Below, in pieces: positions 47,567-52,885 of a DNA stretch of 52,885 nt (positions are counted from its first letter, which is position 1; every line of letters begins with the position of its first letter). The position numbers were made by a program, and so were the translations under genes. Source of the stretch: Streptomyces sp. CT34 (GTDB lineage: Bacteria > Actinomycetota > Actinomycetes > Streptomycetales > Streptomycetaceae); contig NZ_KN708638.1 of NCBI RefSeq assembly GCF_000805335.1, positions 7,428,384-7,481,268 of the forward strand, in the 5' to 3' direction. Below the pieces are notes generated by a model. That model had not been told where the DNA came from and searched no databases. It saw nothing but the letters and a program-made list of their open reading frames with translations.

Positions 47567-50089
47567 TCACAACTGCCCCACATCGGTGACCCGCACCACC
47601 GCGCGTCCCTCCTCGTCGGAGGCGGCCAGGTCCACCTCGGCGGAGATGCCCCAGTCGTGATCGCCGTTCGGGTCGGCGAAAGTCTGCCGCACCTTCCACA
47701 GACCGTGCTCGGCATCCTCCTCGATCCGCAGGAGCTTGGGGCCGCGCGCGTCCGGGCCGGTGCCCAGCTCGTCGTATTCGTCCCAGTAGGCGTCCATGGC
47801 CTCGCCCCATGCGTCCGCGTCCCACCCGGAGTCGGCGTCCATCTCGCCGAGTTCCTCGACCTTGTCCAGCGCCGCCAGCTCCACCCGCCGGAACATCGCA
47901 TTGCGGACGAGGACCCGGAACGCCCGCGCGTTGGTGGTGACCGGCCGGACCTGGTCGGCGCGTTCGGCCGCCTCGTCCGCCGTCTCCTCCTCCGGGTTGG
48001 CGAGCTGCTCCCATTCGTCCAGCAGACTGGAGTCGACCTGCCGGACCATCTCGCCCAGCCAGGCGACGATGTCCTGGAAGTCCTCCGACTTCAGATCGTC
48101 CGGCACGGTGTGGTCCAGGGCCTTGAAGGCGCTCGCCAGGTAGCGCAGGACGATGCCCTCGGTGCGCGCCAGCTCGTAGAAGGAGGTGAACTCCGTGAAG
48201 GTCATGGCGCGTTCGTACATGTCGCGGATGACCGACTTCGGCGACAGCGGATGGTCGCCGACCCACGGGTGGCTCCTGCGGTAGAGGCCGTAGGCGTGCG
48301 ACAGCAGTTCGTCGAGCGGCTTGGGGTACTCGACGTCCATGAGGCGCTCCATGCGCTCCTCGTACTCGACGCCGTCGGCCTTCATCTGGGCGACCGCTTC
48401 GCCCCGAGCCTTGTTCTGCTGGGCGGCCAGGATCTGCCGGGGGTCGTCGAGCGTCGACTCCACGACCGAGACCATGTCCAGCGCGTACGACGGCGACTCG
48501 GGGTCGAGCAGGTCGAACGCGGCCAGCGCGAACGTCGACAGCGGCTGGTTGAGCGCGAAGTCCTGCTGGAGGTCGACGGTGAGCCGGACGATCCGGCCCT
48601 CCGCGTCCGGCTCCGGGAGCCGCTCCACGATCCCGCCGTCCACCAGGGAGCGGTAGATCGCGATCGCGCGGCGGATGTGCCGCAGCTGGTTCCGGCGCGG
48701 CTCGTGGTTGTCCTCCAGGAGCCGGCGCATCGCCTCGAAGGCGTTGCCCGGCCGGGCGATCACCGACAGCAGCATCGCGTGCGTCACCCGGAAGCGCGAG
48801 GTCAGCGGCTCGGGATCGGACGCGATGAGCTTCTCGAAGGTGTTCTCGCCCCAGTTGACGAAGCCCTCCGGCGCCTTCTTGCGGACCACCTTGCGGCGCT
48901 TCTTCGGATCGTCGCCCGCCTTCGCCAGCGCCTTCTCGTTCTCGATGACGTGCTCGGGGGCCTGGGCGACCACGAAGCCCGCGGTGTCGAAGCCGGCCCG
49001 CCCGGCGCGCCCGGCGATCTGGTGGAACTCCCGCGCCCGCAGCGTCCGCACCCGCGTCCCGTCGTACTTGGTCAGTGCGGTGAACAGCACCGTACGGATG
49101 GGGACGTTGACCCCGACGCCCAGCGTGTCGGTACCGCAGATGACCTTCAGCAGCCCTGCCTGCGCCAGCTTCTCGACGAGCCGGCGGTACTTCGGCAGCA
49201 TGCCGGCGTGGTGCACGCCGATACCGTGCCGGACGTACCGCGACAGGTTGCGCCCGAACTTGGTGGTGAACCGGAAGTTCCCGATGAGCTTGGCGATCTC
49301 GTCCTTCTCGGCGCGGGTGCACATGTTGATGCTCATCAGCGCCTGCGCCCGCTCCACGGCGGCGGCCTGGGTGAAGTGCACGATGTAGACCGGCGACTGG
49401 CGGGTCTCCAGCAGTTCGGTCAGCGTCTCGGTCAGCGCCGTCGTGCGGTACTCGTACGACAGCGGTACCGGCCGGGTCGCGGAGCGCACCACCGACGTCG
49501 GCTTGCCGGTGCGCCGGGTCAGGTCCTCCTCGAACCGCGACATGTCGCCGAGCGTCGCCGACATCAGGATGAACTGCGCCTGCGGCAGCTCCAGCAGCGG
49601 GATCTGCCAGGCCCAGCCGCGGTCCGGCTCGGCGTAGAAATGGAACTCGTCCATCACGACCTGGCCGATGTCGGCGTGCTTGCCGTCGCGCAGCGCTATC
49701 GAGGCGAGCACCTCGGCGGTGCAGCAGATGACCGGCGCATCCGCGTTGACCGACGCGTCACCGGTGAGCATGCCGACGTTCTCGGTGCCGAAGAGCTTGC
49801 AGAGGTCGAAGAACTTCTCCGAGACCAGCGCCTTGATGGGCGCGGTGTAGAACGTGACCTGGTCATGGGCGAGAGCGGTGAAGTGCGCGCCGGCCGCCAC
49901 CAGGCTCTTCCCGGAGCCGGTGGGGGTGGACAGGACGACGTTCGCCCCCGAGACCACTTCGATCAGCGCCTCCTCCTGGGCAGGGTAGAGCGCGATGCCC
50001 TGCTGCTCGGCCCAGCCCGAAAAGGCTTCGAAGAGGGCATCGGGGTCGGCGTCGTTCGGCAGATGATCGATGAGGGTCACGCCCCCCAT
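47567..50089 (-). CDS. DEAD/DEAH-box helicase, SKI2-like with DUF3516 region
   Basis: An 840-residue superfamily 2 helicase. Motif I is LSTPTGSGKSLVAAG (residues 53-67), motif Ia TAPIKALVSEKF, motif II VVMDEFHFYAEPDRGWAW (DEFH at 147-150), motif III LMSATLGDMSRF and motif VI HQIAGRAGRAGF. The C-terminal 350 residues match the actinobacterial DUF3516-type extension, rich in Glu and Asp. Related proteins are ATP-dependent RNA or DNA helicases linked to RNA turnover. The ATG at 50089 is followed by an in-frame GTG three codons later. No co-transcribed partner other than tesB is evident. Confidence 0.92.
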   Translation of the reverse strand: MGGVTLIDHLPNDADPDALFEAFSGWAEQQGIALYPAQEEALIEVVSGANVVLSTPTGSGKSLVAAGAHFTALAHDQVTFYTAPIKALVSEKFFDLCKLFGTENVGMLTGDASVNADAPVICCTAEVLASIALRDGKHADIGQVVMDEFHFYAEPDRGWAWQIPLLELPQAQFILMSATLGDMSRFEEDLTRRTGKPTSVVRSATRPVPLSYEYRTTALTETLTELLETRQSPVYIVHFTQAAAVERAQALMSINMCTRAEKDEIAKLIGNFRFTTKFGRNLSRYVRHGIGVHHAGMLPKYRRLVEKLAQAGLLKVICGTDTLGVGVNVPIRTVLFTALTKYDGTRVRTLRAREFHQIAGRAGRAGFDTAGFVVAQAPEHVIENEKALAKAGDDPKKRRKVVRKKAPEGFVNWGENTFEKLIASDPEPLTSRFRVTHAMLLSVIARPGNAFEAMRRLLEDNHEPRRNQLRHIRRAIAIYRSLVDGGIVERLPEPDAEGRIVRLTVDLQQDFALNQPLSTFALAAFDLLDPESPSYALDMVSVVESTLDDPRQILAAQQNKARGEAVAQMKADGVEYEERMERLMDVEYPKPLDELLSHAYGLYRRSHPWVGDHPLSPKSVIRDMYERAMTFTEFTSFYELARTEGIVLRYLASAFKALDHTVPDDLKSEDFQDIVAWLGEMVRQVDSSLLDEWEQLANPEEETADEAAERADQVRPVTTNARAFRVLVRNAMFRRVELAALDKVEELGEMDADSGWDADAWGEAMDAYWDEYDELGTGPDARGPKLLRIEEDAEHGLWKVRQTFADPNGDHDWGISAEVDLAASDEEGRAVVRVTDVGQL

Positions 50090-50555
50090 ACTGCCTGCCT
50101 TCGGGCCGGATCCGGGAACCGGTGCTCCGGATGGAGATCAACTGGCGATCAGCAGCCGGTGGAGATACCCGCTCCGCGGGTGCCCGCGCCGCGTCGTGTC
50201 GGCCCCGCCGCCGGACCGTGGTATCGGCCTCGCGGTCCTGACCTGCGGGGACGGCATGCGGCGGGCGCCGCGCGGGAGACGGCCCGGCGCTGCGGGGCGG
50301 TGCGGCCGGTGCAGTGGGTCCGCGGAGACTTCCACGCAAGGTCTTTACATGGCGTGCACGAACGGGTGCGGAACGCAGCCGCCGTCGCGATGCCCGGTGT
50401 GTCGTCCGGCGGGCGGGTTCTCCGGAGCCCCCGTTCCCGGCGGCGAGATCATTTGACGCTACGCTGAGTGGTCGACCGGGCGTCAGATATGTAGCGGAAA
50501 CGCAACGCGTCATGCGCAGACGTCACAAGCGCAGAGCAAGAGGTGGGGAACGACC
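50090..50555. other. 466-base region without an established gene
   Basis: The stretch separates the helicase gene from the YdjM-like gene. It holds the promoters of both and one possible short reading frame (50349-50456). The last 100 bases before 50556 are less GC-rich than average. I see no repeat, RNA gene or clear terminator. Confidence 0.5.
50349..50456 (+). CDS. Possible 35-residue cysteine-rich peptide
   Basis: The frame begins MACTNGCGTQPPSRCPVC and ends PGGEII. The four cysteines are spaced C-x3-C...C-x2-C, like a minimal zinc knuckle. AAGG lies seven bases before the ATG. No homologue is known to me, and short frames arise easily in GC-rich DNA, so it may not be a gene. Confidence 0.25.
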   Translation: MACTNGCGTQPPSRCPVCRPAGGFSGAPVPGGEII

Positions 50556-51347
50556 ATGATGGGACCGGCGCACTCGCTGTCGGGGGCCGCGGCCTGGCTG
50601 GGGGTGGGGGCGGCGGCTTACGAGGCCGGGTATCCGATGCCCTGGCCGGTACTGGCCAGCGGCGCCCTGATCTGTGCCGGGGCGGCGCTCGCGCCGGATC
50701 TGGACCACAAGGCCGCCACCATTTCGCGGGCCTTCGGGCCGCTGTCGCGGGGGCTCTGCGAGGTGGTCGACACCCTGTCGCACGCGGTGTACAAGGCGAC
50801 GAAGATGCGCGGGGACGCGCACCGTTCGGGCGGGCACCGGACGCTCACCCACACCTGGCTCTGGGCCGTGCTGGTCGGTGGCGGTATGTCACTGCTGGCG
50901 ACGGAGGGCGGGCGCTGGGCGGTGCTCGGGATCCTCTTCGTCCATATGGTGCTCGCCATCGAAGGGCTGCTGTGGCGGGCGGCGCGGGTCTCCAGCGATG
51001 TGCTGGTCTGGCTGCTGGGTGCCGCGACGGCGTGGATACTGGCCGGGATCCTCGACGAGCCGGGCAACGGCGCGAACTGGCTGTTCGCGGAGCCGGGGCA
51101 GGAATACCTGTGGCTCGGGCTGCCGATCATGCTCGGTGCGCTGGTGCACGACATCGGCGATGCGCTGACCGTTTCGGGCTGCCCGATCCTGTGGCCCATC
51201 CCGGTGGGCCGGAAGCGCTGGTATCCGCTGGGTACGCCCAGGCCGATGCGCTTCCGGGCCGGGAGCTGGGTGGAGCTGAAGGTGCTGATGCCGGGCTTCA
51301 TGCTGCTGGGCGGCATCGGGGCGCTGGACGCGCTCGGGTACGTCTGA
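50556..51347 (+). CDS. YdjM-like membrane-bound metal-dependent hydrolase
   Basis: A 263-residue polytopic membrane protein of the YdjM/DUF457 family. Metal ligands are visible on the membrane face: His in GPAHSLSGA, APDLDHKAA, SGGHRTLTHTW and LVHDIGDALT. About five hydrophobic helices separate them (for example LVGGGMSLLATEGG, AVLGILFVHMVLAI, VLVWLLGAATAWIL). Relatives are thought to hydrolyse membrane lipids or phosphoesters, and one is linked to the SOS response in E. coli, but the substrate is not known. AGAGGTGGGG lies ahead of the start. It is monocistronic, converging on the ABC transporter gene. Confidence 0.88.
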   Translation: MMGPAHSLSGAAAWLGVGAAAYEAGYPMPWPVLASGALICAGAALAPDLDHKAATISRAFGPLSRGLCEVVDTLSHAVYKATKMRGDAHRSGGHRTLTHTWLWAVLVGGGMSLLATEGGRWAVLGILFVHMVLAIEGLLWRAARVSSDVLVWLLGAATAWILAGILDEPGNGANWLFAEPGQEYLWLGLPIMLGALVHDIGDALTVSGCPILWPIPVGRKRWYPLGTPRPMRFRAGSWVELKVLMPGFMLLGGIGALDALGYV

Positions 51348-51574
51348 CCGAGGGGTGGCCTAGGGGCTCCCGGAGGGGAGGGGTGGTGGGCGGCGCCCCG
51401 GCTCCGTAGGTCTCGCGCCCCGTATCCCCGTATACCGGGGCCCGAAGACCGCCGCCGCCCGTGTGCTCCCAACGCCCGTGCCCCCCTTGCCCGTACGCCT
51501 CCGCCCGGGTTCCCCACCCGCCGGTTCGTTGGCCGGCCCGGTGCGGTCCGGTGCGGCGGGCCGGGCGGCGTGCC

Positions 51575-52885
51575 TCAGCCGTGCCACGACTTCCACAGCG
51601 CTGCGTACGCCCCGCCGGCGGTGACCAGTTCCTGGTGGCTGCCCAGTTCGCTGATGCGGCCGTCCTCGACGACGGCGATGACATCGGCGTCATGGGCGGT
51701 GTGCAGGCGGTGGGCGATGGCCACGACCGTGCGACCGCGCAGGACCTTGCCCAGCGAGCGTTCCAGGTGGCGGGCGGCCCGCGGGTCCAGCAGCGAGGTC
51801 GCCTCGTCCAGGACCAGGGTGTGCGGGTCGGCCAGGACCAGGCGGGCCAGGGCGATGTGCTGGGCCTGGGCCGGAGTCAGGGTCCGGCCGCCGGAACCGA
51901 CCTCGGTGTCCAGGCCGTTGGGGAGCGCGCCGGCCCAGCCGTCCGCGTCGACCGCGCCCAGCGCCGCCCAGAGTTCGGCGTCGGCCGCGCCGGTGCGGGC
52001 CAGCAGGAGGTTGTCGCGCAGCGTGCCGACGAAGACATGGTGCTCCTGATTGACCAGGGCGACATGTTCCCGGACGCGTTCGGCGGGCATCGCGGAGAGT
52101 TCGGCGCCGCCCAGGGACACCGTGCCGGTGCGCGGGCCGTAGATGCCGGCCAGCAGCCGTCCCAGGGTGGACTTGCCGGCGCCCGACGGGCCGACCAGCG
52201 CCACCGTGCTCCCCGGGCGGACGCTCAGCGAGACCTGGTGCAGCACGTCGACGCCCGCGCGGTAGCCGAAGCTGACGTCCTCGGCGCGCACGCCCCGGCC
52301 GTCGGGGAGGACCGTCGCGTCGGCCGCCTCCGGTTCGATCTCGCGGACGCCGACGAGGCGGGCGATGGACACCTGGGCCACCTGGAGCTCGTCGTACCAG
52401 CGCAGGATCAGGCTGACCGGCTCCCGCAGCATCTGCGCGAGGAGCGCGCCGGTCGTCAGCTGGCCGGGGGTGATCCAGCCGTGGAAGACGAAGACCCCGC
52501 CGAGCAACAGCGCGGAGCCGAGGATCAGCACGTGGCTGACGTTGATGACGGGGAAGAGGACGGAGCGGAGGGAGAGGGTGTAGTGCTCCCACTGGGTCCA
52601 CTCGCGGATCCGGCGCTCGGAGAGGGCGATCCGGAGGTGGCCCATGCGGTGTGCCTCGATGGTGCGGCCGGCGTCGACGGACTCGGTGAGGACCGCGGAC
52701 ACCGCGGCGTAACCGGCGGCCTCGGAGCGGTAGGCGCCGGGCGCGCGCCGGAAGTACCAGCGGCAGCCGATGAGCAGTAGCGGCAGCGCGATGACGACGG
52801 ACAGCGCGAGCGGCGGGGGGGGGAGGGCGAGCCCGCCGAGCAGCAGGCCCGCCCAGACGACGGCGATGGACAGTTCCGGTACGGC
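51575..52885 (-). CDS. ABC transporter, fused permease and ATPase (partial, N-terminus beyond the right edge)
   Basis: The 436 visible residues comprise the end of a type IV exporter membrane domain (AVVWAGLLLGGLALPPPPLA, VVIALPLLLIGC, and VLFPVINVSHVLILGSALLL) and a complete nucleotide-binding domain: Walker A GPSGAGKSTLGRLLAG, Q-loop in VALVNQEHHVF, Walker B TLVLDEATSLLD and H-loop in VAIAHRLHT. The signature loop reads GRTLTPAQAQHIALARL instead of L-S-G-G-Q, which could make one of the two ATP sites of a heterodimer inactive. A run of nine guanines occurs near 52815-52823. The gene continues beyond the window, so a partner gene upstream is not visible. Confidence 0.92.
   Translation of the reverse strand, partial: AVPELSIAVVWAGLLLGGLALPPPPLALSVVIALPLLLIGCRWYFRRAPGAYRSEAAGYAAVSAVLTESVDAGRTIEAHRMGHLRIALSERRIREWTQWEHYTLSLRSVLFPVINVSHVLILGSALLLGGVFVFHGWITPGQLTTGALLAQMLREPVSLILRWYDELQVAQVSIARLVGVREIEPEAADATVLPDGRGVRAEDVSFGYRAGVDVLHQVSLSVRPGSTVALVGPSGAGKSTLGRLLAGIYGPRTGTVSLGGAELSAMPAERVREHVALVNQEHHVFVGTLRDNLLLARTGAADAELWAALGAVDADGWAGALPNGLDTEVGSGGRTLTPAQAQHIALARLVLADPHTLVLDEATSLLDPRAARHLERSLGKVLRGRTVVAIAHRLHTAHDADVIAVVEDGRISELGSHQELVTAGGAYAALWKSWHG

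Noticed and set aside
1..52885. A hidden phage, transposon or biosynthetic gene cluster
   Set aside because: I saw no transposase, integrase, polyketide, peptide synthetase or terpene cyclase gene in any frame; gene content and codon use are uniform and chromosome-like.

Overview
The window is high-GC DNA with dense, short-spaced operons, frequent GTG starts, 4-bp ATGA/GTGA gene overlaps and strong GGAGG-type ribosome binding sites. Together with Streptomyces-type gene families (EshA-like encapsulins, a membrane-fused LysX, CvnB/CvnD-type proteins, alpha-lytic-type protease), this points to a chromosomal segment of a Streptomyces or a close relative. I see no rRNA, complete tRNA, CRISPR array, insertion sequence or phage module.

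Layout. (1) 1-2414: end of a quinone-oxidoreductase-like gene followed by two overlapping acyl-CoA dehydrogenase genes that look like partners of a heteromeric enzyme. (2) 2415-7471: an intergenic inverted-repeat element, cell-envelope or secreted proteins (small membrane-anchored protein, TPM-like protein with a Gly-rich tail, NlpC/P60-like protein, S1 serine protease) and a hot-dog thioesterase. (3) 7542-14766: a DeoR-type regulator divergent from a five-gene operon (polyol-type MFS permease, two FGGY kinases, histidine phosphatase, D-2-hydroxyacid dehydrogenase), probably a polyol or sugar catabolic unit not obviously identical to a textbook pathway. (4) 14841-21854: lysX (lysyl-phosphatidylglycerol synthase fused to lysyl-tRNA synthetase), a lipoprotein resembling the non-catalytic part of an L,D-transpeptidase, a small membrane protein, a phosphodiester glycosidase and an amidase_2. 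(5) 22108-25067: two tandem family 2B encapsulin shell genes with inserted cyclic-nucleotide-binding domains (EshA type) and no cargo gene next to them. (6) 25230-30522: a xylose locus with ROK repressor, xylB, divergent xylA and an acetylxylan-esterase-type hydrolase. (7) 30703-42337: Gly/Pro-rich membrane protein, YceI fusion plus homocysteine S-methyltransferase, a coupled SNF2 helicase/SWIM pair, several small Streptomyces proteins, an MpaB-type oxygenase and a methyltransferase coupled to an NCS1 permease. (8) 44070-46714: CvnD-type GTPase and CvnB-type roadblock protein separated by an inverted PPOX gene, then an uncharacterised protein. (9) 46645-52885: acyl-CoA thioesterase II, a SKI2-like helicase, a YdjM-like membrane hydrolase and an ABC transporter cut by the right edge.

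The most striking items are the tandem two-shell encapsulin locus without an adjacent cargo gene and the DeoR/MFS/double-kinase/phosphatase/dehydrogenase catabolic operon. Functions are inferred from sequence reading alone; no database search was run.
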